Origin: Bacillota bacterium
GTDB taxonomy: Bacteria; Bacillota; Clostridia; Christensenellales; Aristaeellaceae
Length of the DNA stretch: 64,000 bases
Direction of reading: 5' to 3'
Assembly (NCBI GenBank): GCA_023421395.1
Contig: JAEZTL010000033.1
Location: forward strand, 1-64,000
Part shown: positions 42,917 through 51,217 of the stretch, one piece after another
How the letters are laid out: the number at the start of each line of letters is the position of its first letter
Position numbering within the stretch: position 1 is the stretch's first letter
Notes under the pieces: generated by a model
What the model was told of the DNA's origin: nothing
The model's database searches: none
What the model saw: the letters and a program-made list of their open reading frames with translations, nothing else
Translations under genes and position numbers: made by a program

Positions 42917-43130
42917 TGCTCCCTACCTCCGACATTTGCGCCCCGCGGATGGCAGCCTTCCTCCCCGAAGAGGAGCGAAAGCGGGCACCGTCCGCGCTGC
43001 AAGCAAGCCTTCATTTCATTATATCACATGTCCCTCGGGTTGCCAAATTCAATTTGCGCATTTCCTACATCCATTTTCGGAAGCATTTTGGCAATTTTTT
43101 CGTGAAATCTGCGCAAACGGGCTTCCTGAC

Positions 43131-43159
43131 TTGCATTTTTCTTTTGGTTAGGATATAAT
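43131..43159 (+). promoter_or_regulatory. rpiR-baiN-hutP promoter
   Basis: TTGCAT (43131-43136), 17-base spacer, TATAAT (43154-43159), 41 bases upstream of the RpiR start. Confidence 0.75.
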
Positions 43160-43199
43160 TCCACGTATGATCCGCATTACCTTCCGGGAGGATACAGGG

Positions 43200-44066
43200 A
43201 TGGACAACGCACAGGAACTGATCGCGCGCCTCAACCACAGCGGCAAAAAGCTCTCCAAAAGCCACCGGCGTATCGCCGAGTGCATCGTTAGCCACTATGA
43301 CAAAGCCGCGTTCATGACTGCGTCCAGGCTGGGAGAATACGTGGGCGTCAGCGAGTCCACTGTGGTCCGCTTCGCCGCGGCCTTGGGCTATGAAGGCTAC
43401 CCGCAGCTGCAAAAGGCGCTGCAGGAGCTGATCCGCCACCGGCTGACCGCATCGCAGCGCTTTGAGATGACCGGCGATATGGATCACGCGCAGGTGCTTT
43501 CGAAGGTGCTGAAGGCGGACATCCAAAACATCCGCGCCACGCTGGACGAGCTCAACATCAGCGTGTTTGAAGAGGTCGTGGAGCAGCTGCTCTCCGCCCG
43601 AACAATTTACGTGCTGGGGCTTCGGGCCAGCGCGCCGCTGGCGCAGTTTTTGGGGCATTACCTGAGCTACATTTTCCCCACGGTGTACGTGGTGACCTCC
43701 GGCATCAGCGACATCTTCGAGCAGTTGGCGCATATCGCGGAGGGGGACGTGCTGGTGGGCATCAGCTTCCCGCGCTATACCAGCCGCACCATCGAGGCGA
43801 TGGAACTGGCCCGCAAAAAAGGCGCGACCCTGGTGGCCATTACCGACGGTCCGCTGTCCCCGCTGCACGCCACCAGCGACCTGTGCCTGACCGCCAAGAG
43901 CGACATGGCCTCCTTCGTGGACTCCCTGGCCGCGCCGTTGTCTCTCATCAACGCGCTGATCGTCGCGCTCAGCCAGCGCAAGCGCCAGCAAGTGGCCGCC
44001 AACTTCAACCAGCTGGAGGAGATATGGGCTCAGTACAACGTCTACCTGAGCAAGAACGGCGAATGA
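43200..44066 (+). CDS. RpiR-family transcriptional regulator
   Basis: A 288-residue regulator. The N-terminal HTH_6 domain (SKSHRRIAECIVSHYDKAAFMTASRLGEYVGVSESTVVRF) is followed by an SIS sugar-phosphate-binding domain (ARTIYVLGLRASAPLAQFLGHYL; GISFPRYTSRTIEAMELARKKGATLVAITD). ATG 43200 follows GGGAGGAT. Members respond to phosphosugars, but the target is unclear because no sugar genes share the operon. Its stop overlaps the flavoprotein start. Confidence 0.92.
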   Translation: MDNAQELIARLNHSGKKLSKSHRRIAECIVSHYDKAAFMTASRLGEYVGVSESTVVRFAAALGYEGYPQLQKALQELIRHRLTASQRFEMTGDMDHAQVLSKVLKADIQNIRATLDELNISVFEEVVEQLLSARTIYVLGLRASAPLAQFLGHYLSYIFPTVYVVTSGISDIFEQLAHIAEGDVLVGISFPRYTSRTIEAMELARKKGATLVAITDGPLSPLHATSDLCLTAKSDMASFVDSLAAPLSLINALIVALSQRKRQQVAANFNQLEEIWAQYNVYLSKNGE

Positions 44067-45310
44067 GCCGCCCGCGGGTCGTCGTGATCGGCGGCGGCCC
44101 CGCCGGTATGATGGCGGCGCTCTTCGCCGCGCGAAACGGCGCGGACGTCACGCTGCTGGAGCGAAACGATAAGCTGGGCAAGAAGCTCTACATCACCGGC
44201 AAGGGCCGCTGCAACCTGACCAACTCCGCGCCGCCTGATCTTTTTATGCGCAATATTGTGCGTAACCCGCGCTTTTTGTATTCGGCGCTGGATGCGCTGG
44301 ACAACGACAGGCTGATGGGGCTGATCGAAAATGCGGGCACGCCGCTCAAAATCGAGCGGGGCGGCCGCGTTTTTCCCGTTTCCGACCACGCCAGCGACGT
44401 GACGAAGGCGCTTGAATCGGAATTGAGGCGGGCCGGTGTCCGAATCCTGATGGAAACCGGCGCGGCGGAGCTCCTCGTCCGGGACGGCCGGGTGGCGGGC
44501 GTGACGCTGGACGACGGGCGCTTTCTGGAAGCCGGGGCAGTGGTGGTGGCCACCGGCGGCCTATCCTACCCCTCCACCGGCTCCACGGGCGACGGTCTGC
44601 GCTTCGCGGAGAGCGCGGGCCACGCGATCCATCGCCCGACGCCTGCGCTGGTCCCCATCGAAACGGAGGAAGCCTGGCCCCGCGCCGCGATGGGCATCTC
44701 CCTTAAAAACGTGCGGCTGACCGCGCTGGTCAGGGGCAAGAAAATCTTTGCCGAGCAGGGCGAGCTGATGCTGACCCACTTCGGCCTTTCCGGCCCGCTG
44801 GCGCTGACGCTGTCGAGCCTTTTGCCGGACGAGTCCGCGGGCACGCGCCTTCTGATCGACCTCAAGCCCGCGCTGGACGAGAGTACACTGGACGCGCGGC
44901 TTCTCCGGGATTTCAGCCAGTCGCCCCGCAAGGGACTGATCTCGGCGCTGGACGGCCTGGCGCCCCACAACCTGGCGCTGGTGGTGGCGGAACTGGCGGG
45001 GCTGTCGCCCGCCAAGCCCATCCACTCGGTCACGCAGGCCGAGCGCCGGGCGCTGATCACGGTGCTCAAGGGCATGCCGCTGACCGTCCGCGGTCTTCGC
45101 GGCTTTGGTGAGGCGGTGATCACCCGGGGCGGCGTGGACGTCAAGCAGGTCAGCCCATCCACAATGCAGTCCCGGCTGATCGAAGGGCTTTTCTTCGCGG
45201 GCGAAGTGCTGGATGTGGACGCGTTGACCGGCGGCTTTAATTTGCAAATCGCATTCTCCACCGGCGCGCTGGCCGGTATGAGCGCCGCCGCGCTGGGCGC
45301 AACCGACTGA
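44063..45310 (+). CDS. BaiN/HI0933-family flavoprotein
   Basis: A 415-residue NAD(P)/FAD-dependent oxidoreductase. FAD site GGGPAGMMAALFAARNGADVTLLER, family signature KLYITGKGRCNLTNSAP, and C-terminal GGFNLQIAFSTGALAG are all intact. Related proteins include RdsA and BaiN; the natural substrate is mostly unknown. Its start overlaps the rpiR stop (ATGA). hutP follows after 16 bases. Confidence 0.93.
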   Translation: MSRPRVVVIGGGPAGMMAALFAARNGADVTLLERNDKLGKKLYITGKGRCNLTNSAPPDLFMRNIVRNPRFLYSALDALDNDRLMGLIENAGTPLKIERGGRVFPVSDHASDVTKALESELRRAGVRILMETGAAELLVRDGRVAGVTLDDGRFLEAGAVVVATGGLSYPSTGSTGDGLRFAESAGHAIHRPTPALVPIETEEAWPRAAMGISLKNVRLTALVRGKKIFAEQGELMLTHFGLSGPLALTLSSLLPDESAGTRLLIDLKPALDESTLDARLLRDFSQSPRKGLISALDGLAPHNLALVVAELAGLSPAKPIHSVTQAERRALITVLKGMPLTVRGLRGFGEAVITRGGVDVKQVSPSTMQSRLIEGLFFAGEVLDVDALTGGFNLQIAFSTGALAGMSAAALGATD

Positions 45311-45326
45311 AAGGCGGAGGAAGATC

Positions 45327-45773
45327 ATGGAAAACCAGGGCTTTGGCAGCCCCAGCGAAAATATATCCGGCAGCCGCACCACGGCGCGGGCAGCGATTCT
45401 GATCTGCCTGACCCGCTCCCGCGACGAGGAGCGCTCGCTCAAGGCGCAGCTGGCCGCGGAGGATGTGCGCGCCGCCGCTGTGGACTACGGCGGAGAGTTT
45501 ATCCCCTCCATCATGAAGATCGTCGAGCGGGCGGTGGTGGCCGCCAAGCGCGAGGGTGTGATCTCTTCCAGCCAGTACCATGAGGAAGGCTCCGTGGCCG
45601 GCGCGGCCCACGAGGCGCTGATGCAGGTGAGCACCAAGGCTACCGGCCTCAACATCGGCGGCAAAATCGGCATCGCCCGCTCCGGCAACAACGTATCGGT
45701 GGCGGTCTTCTTCGGCATCGGCCTACTGCACCTCAACGAAATGGCGGTGGCCGTCGGCCACCGCGCGATCTAG
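45327..45773 (+). CDS. hutP: HutP-family RNA-binding antiterminator
   Basis: A 148-residue protein, the same length as Bacillus HutP, which binds histidine and Mg2+ and antiterminates hut mRNA. Conserved parts include YHEEGSVAGAAHEAL (metal-binding His region), GLNIGGKIGIARSGNNVSVAVFFGIGLLHLNEMAVAVGHRAI. GGCGGAGGAAG precedes the ATG. No hut genes are in the window, and it is co-transcribed with an RpiR regulator and flavoprotein, so its RNA target is probably elsewhere. Confidence 0.93.
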   Translation: MENQGFGSPSENISGSRTTARAAILICLTRSRDEERSLKAQLAAEDVRAAAVDYGGEFIPSIMKIVERAVVAAKREGVISSSQYHEEGSVAGAAHEALMQVSTKATGLNIGGKIGIARSGNNVSVAVFFGIGLLHLNEMAVAVGHRAI

Positions 45774-45787
45774 CCATCCGTCTGCCT

Positions 45788-45900
45788 AAAATCCTCACGG
45801 ATTTTCGGGCGGCGTGCTGACTTATGGTATGATTTCTTCCATCAGTGCGCGCACTGATGGAAGAAATGCATTCCCGGCGTACATGCCGCCGGGAATGATT
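45788..45900 (-). repeat. Dispersed two-hairpin intergenic repeat, copy C
   Basis: On the reverse strand: TTCCCGGCGGCATGTACGCCGGGAA hairpin, a 36-bp perfect palindrome (45832-45867) at the TTTCTTCC position, then GTCAGCACGCCGCCCGAAAA and CCGTGAGGATTTTAG. Same order of blocks as copies A and B. It sits just after hutP. Confidence 0.65.
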
Positions 45901-45933
45901 GAAGCTCCATGGGGACTATGTGGATGGGCTGCC

Positions 45934-45959
45934 GCCGGCGCAAATTGCGCCGGCTTTTT
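45934..45959 (+). terminator. rpiR-baiN-hutP terminator
   Basis: GCCGGCGCAA-A-TTGCGCCGGC followed by TTTTTC. Confidence 0.8.
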
Positions 45960-45965
45960 CTTGCA

Positions 45966-46733
45966 TTACAGGCGGATTCCGAAATACTCCAGCGCCAGGC
46001 TGGCCAGGATGAGCCCCATAACGACCACCATCACCCATCGGATCAGCTTCGCACCCACCACCAGCGCCAGCTTTGCGCCCAGGTAGCCGCCCGCCGCCGA
46101 GCACAGCATCGCGGGCACCGCCAGCTGAAACAGCACATTACCGCTGATCACCAGCGAAACCATCGCCGCCACGTTGGAAGCGAGGTTCGTCAGCTTCGCC
46201 GCGCCCGACGCGCTCACCGCGTCCATCTTCAAAAGCCAGGTAAACAGCAGAATCAAAATCGTGCCGGTGCCCGGGCCGAAGAACCCGTCGTAAAAACCGA
46301 CGATCAGGCCGATCGCGGGGCAGAGCGCCAGTTTTTTCCGCGTCATCGGCTGGGATTCTCCGTCCCCGATGCGCCCGAAGATCAGCAACAGGCCCGCCGC
46401 AGGCAACGCAACCAGCAAAAACGCGCGCATCCACTGGTCGCTGACGTGGCGCAGCACTTCGGCCCCGAGATAGGAGCCCGGAAGCGCACCCGCGGCGGCC
46501 AGGAGCGCCGGCGCGTAGGGCATGCGGCCGCTTTTGATAAACCGGATCGTCGCCAGCAGAGATCCGAACATCGCAGAAAATTTGTTGCTGCCGGATGCCA
46601 GAACCGGCGGCAAACCCGCTTTCAGGTAAGCCGGCAGGGAGATGACTCCGCCGCCCCCGGCAATGGCGTCCATCGTCGCCGCCAGAAACGCCAGCGGCAG
46701 CACAATCCAGTACATCCCGGCGGTTACTTCCAT
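45966..46733 (-). CDS. TSUP (TauE/SafE) family permease
   Basis: A 255-residue membrane protein with about eight helices and the two family repeats: AFLAATMDAIAGGGGVISLPAYL and PAIGLIVGFYDGFFGPGTGTILILLF. TSUP proteins move sulfite, sulfonates or other organic anions. Monocistronic, with its start divergent from the Fe-ADH-like gene. Substrate unknown. Confidence 0.92.
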   Translation of the reverse strand: MEVTAGMYWIVLPLAFLAATMDAIAGGGGVISLPAYLKAGLPPVLASGSNKFSAMFGSLLATIRFIKSGRMPYAPALLAAAGALPGSYLGAEVLRHVSDQWMRAFLLVALPAAGLLLIFGRIGDGESQPMTRKKLALCPAIGLIVGFYDGFFGPGTGTILILLFTWLLKMDAVSASGAAKLTNLASNVAAMVSLVISGNVLFQLAVPAMLCSAAGGYLGAKLALVVGAKLIRWVMVVVMGLILASLALEYFGIRL

Positions 46734-46818
46734 CCGACACGCCTCCTCGTTTGCGAAAACGATAAGGCTTTCTTTCCGGCTGTGCGTCTTTCCTGCCTCA
46801 TTCCGGGTAAAATAATGG

Positions 46819-46848
46819 TTGCGCGCTGGTGCGTCCTTGGGGTAAAAT
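46819..46848 (+). promoter_or_regulatory. Promoter of Fe-ADH-like gene
   Basis: TTGCGC (46819-46824), 18-base spacer, TAAAAT (46843-46848). Confidence 0.5.
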
Positions 46849-46879
46849 AGCCTTTGGTACTCGAAATGGAGGGTTGCGC

Positions 46880-48037
46880 ATGCCGGTATCCCTCGCCATG
46901 AAGGGCGATCGACTCCTCTTCTCCGGGCTTAAATGCGCCTGCGGCGCCGCGCATCACGCGCCGACGCAGGACCTGTACATCGGTTTGGATATGGCCAGAA
47001 AGCTTCCCCGCTACCTCAAAAAGCGCGAGTTGGGCCAGAAGGCCGTGCTGGTCAGCGATCAGGCGGGCTATGATGCGGCGGGAAAGCGCACGCTGGATGC
47101 GCTGCGCAAGGAGGGTTTCGAGGTCACGCTGGCCCTTTTGACCCATCCGCTGGCGGATGAACGCGCGCTGGGCGAAGTGATGCTCACCATGCGCATGGAC
47201 ACGGAATTCTTCATCGGCGTCGGCGCGGCGGCGGTGGCCGCTGTCACCCGCGCCGCCGCAGCCCAGACCGAACGCCCCTCGGCCCTCGTCGCCACGCAGC
47301 CCGATGGCTGCGACTACCTGTCCCAGGAGGCGCGCATGCTGTTTCGGGGCGAGCCGATGACGCTGCCCGCTGTCGCGCCGGAAGTCGTCGCCTTCGACCT
47401 GAACGCGCTGGCGGAGGCACCGCCGGAAGCCTACGCCCAAGGCCTTCTGGACCTTGCCGCCTGCCACCTGGCGCGGGCAGACTGGGCCTCCATGGGGCTG
47501 ATCCGAGGCGACGCCTACTGCCCGCTTTGCGCGGATATGGCGGTGGAAGCAGCCGAGCGCGCTTTTGCCGCCGCGGACCTGATCGCCGCGCGCGGCGAGG
47601 AAGGCGCGCGCAGGATGGCGGAATCGCTGCTCATGGCCGGCGTCGCGGCCTTCGTATCGGGCGGCGCGCGTCCCGTGACCAGCGCGGCGCAGCGCATGGC
47701 CCGCCGGGCGGCGCAGGGCGGCGCGCGCTATGACGAGGCGCTCTTCGCCGCCGTGCCGGAGCTTCTTGACGCCTACCGAAATTACGACCCGGAGGGCGCG
47801 GCCGAAGCGGGCGGAGACGCCGGCGCGCGGGCCGCGCTGACGGCCCGCCGGAGCGCGCTCCGTCAGGTGCTCGAGCGTCTGCCACAGGGCAGCGCGGTCG
47901 CCGGAACGGCTTCCAGGGTTGCGCCGGAACTGACCGCCGCGGAGGTCACATCGGCGCTGCCCCGCGCCGCCGACATCGCCGCCTGCGAAGGCCTCATGGA
48001 CTTCGCGGCACTGGCCGGACGCCCGCTGCTTCCGTGA
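46880..48037 (+). CDS. Degenerate glycerol-1-phosphate dehydrogenase relative
   Basis: A 385-residue protein of the Fe-ADH_2/AraM group: the clostridial N-terminal CACGAAHHAPTQDLYIG, YLKKRELGQKAVLVSDQAGYDAAGKR, and FDLNALAEAPPEAYAQGLLDLAAC. The glycine-rich cofactor loop (usual GSGTINDL) reads GVGAAAVAAVTR, and the two metal-binding His of the C-terminal half are absent; only the Asp of GLLDLAAC remains. It is probably not an active dehydrogenase. ATG 46880 follows GGAGGG. Confidence 0.75.
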   Translation: MPVSLAMKGDRLLFSGLKCACGAAHHAPTQDLYIGLDMARKLPRYLKKRELGQKAVLVSDQAGYDAAGKRTLDALRKEGFEVTLALLTHPLADERALGEVMLTMRMDTEFFIGVGAAAVAAVTRAAAAQTERPSALVATQPDGCDYLSQEARMLFRGEPMTLPAVAPEVVAFDLNALAEAPPEAYAQGLLDLAACHLARADWASMGLIRGDAYCPLCADMAVEAAERAFAAADLIAARGEEGARRMAESLLMAGVAAFVSGGARPVTSAAQRMARRAAQGGARYDEALFAAVPELLDAYRNYDPEGAAEAGGDAGARAALTARRSALRQVLERLPQGSAVAGTASRVAPELTAAEVTSALPRAADIAACEGLMDFAALAGRPLLP

Positions 48038-48086
48038 TTTTTTCCGCAAAATGCGCTCAAAAACCTTGTTTTTCACAAAATTTGTG

Positions 48087-48115
48087 TTGTCAAGCCGCGC
48101 ACGCTGTGCTATACT
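48087..48115 (+). promoter_or_regulatory. secG promoter
   Basis: TTGTCA (48087-48092), 17-base spacer, TATACT (48110-48115), 52 bases before secG. Confidence 0.75.
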
Positions 48116-48166
48116 AGTTTGGCTTACGCATGGTATGCCGCGTCACATCGCTAAGGAGGGTTCTTC

Positions 48167-48655
48167 ATGGCAGCTTTCATGTTGATCATTAACATTGTCA
48201 TCATTCTCGTGGCAATCGTTCTGATCATTTCGGTCCTGATGCAGCAGGGCAACGCCTCCGGCCTTGGCGCCATCAGCGGCGGCGCGGAAACGTTCTTTGG
48301 GAAATCCAAGGCCAAGACTTACGAGGGCAAGCTGGAAATGATCACCAAGATCTCCGCGGCCGTGTTCACCGTGCTGGTCATCGTGCTGGCGGCCACCTAT
48401 AACCGCTACGGCACTACCTCGAATACCGTTACCGTGCCGACGCCCGCCGAGACCGTTGCGGCCGAGACGGCCGTTCCGGAAGCCAGCGCCGAGGCCGCCG
48501 CGCCCGCTGAAACCGCCGCAGCCGAAGCCTCCGCCACGGAAGCGCCCGCTGAAACCGCAGCCGCTGCGGAAGCGCCCGCGGCCACCGTCGCACCCGCTGT
48601 GACCGAAGCCCCCGCGCTAGCGACCGAGGCCCCCGCCGCGTCCCCCGCGGCATAA
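48167..48655 (+). CDS. secG: SecG with long Ala/Pro/Glu/Thr-rich tail
   Basis: A 162-residue protein. Residues 1-78 are a normal SecG: two helices (LIINIVIILVAIVLIISVLM and ISAAVFTVLVIVLAAT) around the conserved LMQQGNASGLGAISGGAETFFGKSKAK loop. It assists SecYE export. Residues 80-162 are a low-complexity extension of Ala, Pro, Glu, Thr and Val with TEAPA-type repeats; usual SecG ends near residue 80. With both termini outside, the tail would lie in the cell wall zone. AAGGAGGG precedes the ATG. Confidence 0.93.
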   Translation: MAAFMLIINIVIILVAIVLIISVLMQQGNASGLGAISGGAETFFGKSKAKTYEGKLEMITKISAAVFTVLVIVLAATYNRYGTTSNTVTVPTPAETVAAETAVPEASAEAAAPAETAAAEASATEAPAETAAAAEAPAATVAPAVTEAPALATEAPAASPAA

Positions 48656-48682
48656 ACCGGTCCGTTTCCGCGAAAGGATCAT

Positions 48683-48720
48683 TCGCCTTCCTCTCCTCGG
48701 AGCGGGAAGGCGATTATTTT
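48683..48720 (+). terminator. secG terminator
   Basis: TCGCCTTCC (48683-48691) pairs with GGAAGGCGA (48705-48713), followed by TTATTTTT. It lies in the 78-base gap before leuS, so leuS may depend on read-through or an unseen promoter. Confidence 0.75.
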
Positions 48721-48733
48721 TGGAGGCGTCTTT

Positions 48734-51148
48734 ATGAAGGAGTTTCCTGTCTACGATCCGGCGGCCATCGAGGCCAAATGGCAGGCGCATTGGGAGGATA
48801 CCCACGCCTTCTGCGCCGAGGCCAGCCACGATAAGCCCAAGTTTTATCCGCTGATTGAGTTTCCGTACCCTTCCGGCGCGGGCCTGCACGTGGGGCATCC
48901 GCGCTCCAATACGGCCATGGACATCATCGCCCGCAAGCGGCGCATGGAGGGCTTCAACGTGCTCTTCCCCATCGGCTATGACGCCTTCGGCCTGCCGACG
49001 GAGAATTTCGCGATCAAAAACCACATTCACCCCGCGGTGGTGACGCGAAACAACGTGGACCGCTTTCGCAGCCAGCTGAAGCGGCTGGGCTTTTCCTTCG
49101 ACTACGCCCGCGAGGTCAACACCACCGACCCTTCCTATTATAAATGGACGCAGTTCATCTTTCTGAAGCTCTACGAGCACGGCCTGGCCTACAAAACCGA
49201 AATGCCCATCAACTGGTGCACCAGTTGCAAAGTGGGCCTGGCCAACGAGGAGGTCGTCGGCGGCGTTTGTGAGCGCTGCGGCTCGGAGGTCATCCGAAAG
49301 GTCAAGAGCCAATGGATGCTGAAGATCACAGCCTACGCCCAAAAACTCCTGGATGGCCTGGACGACGTGGACTTCATCGAAAAGGTCAAGCTGCAGCAGC
49401 GCAACTGGATCGGCCGAAGCGAGGGGGCGGAGGTGGACTTCCGCCTCACCACCGGCGAAGCCCTGCGGGTCTACACCACCCGGCCGGATACGCTCTTCGG
49501 CGCCACTTACATGGTGCTCTCGCCGGAGCACCCGCTGATCGAGGCCCACAAGGCCGAAATCGGCAACTTTGAGGAAGTCGCCGCCTACCGCGAGGCCGCT
49601 TCCAAAAAGTCCGACTTCGAGCGCACCGAACTCGCCAAAGATAAGACCGGCGTCGCCATCCGCGGCATCTCCGCCGTCAACCCCGTAACCGGAAGCGAGA
49701 TTCCGGTGTGGGTATCGGACTACGTGCTGATGGGCTACGGAACCGGCGCCATCATGGCCGTGCCGGGCCACGACGAGCGCGACTGGGCGTTTGCCAAGAA
49801 GTTCAATCTCCCGATCATCGAGGTGGTGGCCGGCGGCAACGTGGACGAGGCCGCCTATTCCGACATCGAGGACGGTGTGATGATCAATTCCGGCTTCCTC
49901 GACGGTCTTTCGGTCGCGGAGGCCAAGAAGACCATCATCGAGTGGCTCGTGGAAAAGGGGTTGGGCGAGCGCAAGGTCAACTTCAAGCTCCGGGACTGGG
50001 TGTTCTCACGCCAGCGCTACTGGGGTGAACCGATCCCGCTGGTGAAGTGCGAAAAGTGCGGCTGGGTACCGCTGCCCTACGATCAGCTGCCCCTTAAGCT
50101 CCCGGAGGTGGCCCACTACGAACCCACCGACGACGGCGAGTCTCCACTGGCCGCCATCACCGACTGGGTGAACACCGCCTGCCCCAAGTGCGGCGGCCCC
50201 GCCAGGCGTGAGACCGACACCATGCCCCAGTGGGCGGGCTCCAGCTGGTACTTCCTGCGCTACATCGACCCGCACAACGACCGCGAATTCGCGTCGATGG
50301 ACGAGCTCAAATACTGGCTGCCGGTGGACTGGTACAACGGCGGCATGGAGCACACCACGCTGCACCTTCTGTACAGCCGGTTCTGGCACCGCTTCCTTTA
50401 CGACATCGGCCTGGTGCCCACGCCCGAGCCCTACAAAAAGCGCACCTCCCACGGCATGATCCTGGGCACCAACGGCGAAAAGATGAGTAAGTCCCGTGGC
50501 AACGTGGTCAATCCGGACGAAGTGGTGGACGAACTGGGCGCAGACGCCTTCCGTCTCTATGAGATGTTCATGGGCGCTTTCGATCAGGCGATTCCCTGGT
50601 CCACCGACGGCGCCCGCGGCTGCCGCCGTTTCCTGGACCGGCTGTGGCGGCTGATGGAAAACATGACGGACGCGCCCGGCATCTCCGAGGATATGGCCTA
50701 TGACGTGCATTCCACGATCAAGAAGGTCACCGAGGACTACGAGCGGATGAAGTTCAATACCGCCATTGCCCAGATGATGACGCTGGTGAACGCCCTCTCC
50801 CAGAAGGGCTCCGTCACCCGGGGCGAGGCCCAGGTGCTTTTGCAGCTTCTGAACCCGGTCGCGCCCCACATTTCCGAGGAGCTGAACGAGCTTCTGGGTC
50901 TGGGCGGGGAGCTCTTCCGAAAGCCCTGGCCGGTCTACGACCCGAAGAAGCTGATCAGGTCCAGCGTCGAGATCGCGTTCCAGGTCAACGGCAAGGTGCG
51001 CGGCCGGATCGACGTGCCCGCGGACTTGACCCGTGACGGCGCGCAAAGCTACTTCTCGGAGAACGAGGCGTTCCAAAAGCTGATCGAAGGCAAGGCGATC
51101 CGCAAGCTGATCTTCGTGCCGGGCAGTCTGGTCAACGTCGTGGTATAA
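48734..51148 (+). CDS. leuS: Leucyl-tRNA synthetase
   Basis: An 804-residue class I synthetase. The HIGH box reads HVGH in PYPSGAGLHVGHPRS, the KMSKS loop is intact (GEKMSKSRGNVV), and the CP1 editing domain carries YTTRPDTLFGATYMVLSPEHPL. A zinc-like CxxC set is in WCTSCKVGLANEEVVGGVCERCGSE. C-terminal domain ends FVPGSLVNVVV as usual. No T-box is visible in the short upstream gap. Confidence 0.97.
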   Translation: MKEFPVYDPAAIEAKWQAHWEDTHAFCAEASHDKPKFYPLIEFPYPSGAGLHVGHPRSNTAMDIIARKRRMEGFNVLFPIGYDAFGLPTENFAIKNHIHPAVVTRNNVDRFRSQLKRLGFSFDYAREVNTTDPSYYKWTQFIFLKLYEHGLAYKTEMPINWCTSCKVGLANEEVVGGVCERCGSEVIRKVKSQWMLKITAYAQKLLDGLDDVDFIEKVKLQQRNWIGRSEGAEVDFRLTTGEALRVYTTRPDTLFGATYMVLSPEHPLIEAHKAEIGNFEEVAAYREAASKKSDFERTELAKDKTGVAIRGISAVNPVTGSEIPVWVSDYVLMGYGTGAIMAVPGHDERDWAFAKKFNLPIIEVVAGGNVDEAAYSDIEDGVMINSGFLDGLSVAEAKKTIIEWLVEKGLGERKVNFKLRDWVFSRQRYWGEPIPLVKCEKCGWVPLPYDQLPLKLPEVAHYEPTDDGESPLAAITDWVNTACPKCGGPARRETDTMPQWAGSSWYFLRYIDPHNDREFASMDELKYWLPVDWYNGGMEHTTLHLLYSRFWHRFLYDIGLVPTPEPYKKRTSHGMILGTNGEKMSKSRGNVVNPDEVVDELGADAFRLYEMFMGAFDQAIPWSTDGARGCRRFLDRLWRLMENMTDAPGISEDMAYDVHSTIKKVTEDYERMKFNTAIAQMMTLVNALSQKGSVTRGEAQVLLQLLNPVAPHISEELNELLGLGGELFRKPWPVYDPKKLIRSSVEIAFQVNGKVRGRIDVPADLTRDGAQSYFSENEAFQKLIEGKAIRKLIFVPGSLVNVVV

Positions 51149-51217
51149 TGGTCGGGACCGCCCGCGGTGCGTTTCGCCGCGGGCGGCTTTCATCACACCC
51201 GGAAGGGAGGCGCACGG

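Noticed and set aside
48656..48733. T-box leader for leuS
   Set aside because: The gap is too short and filled by the secG terminator; no specifier loop or TGGNACC-like box.
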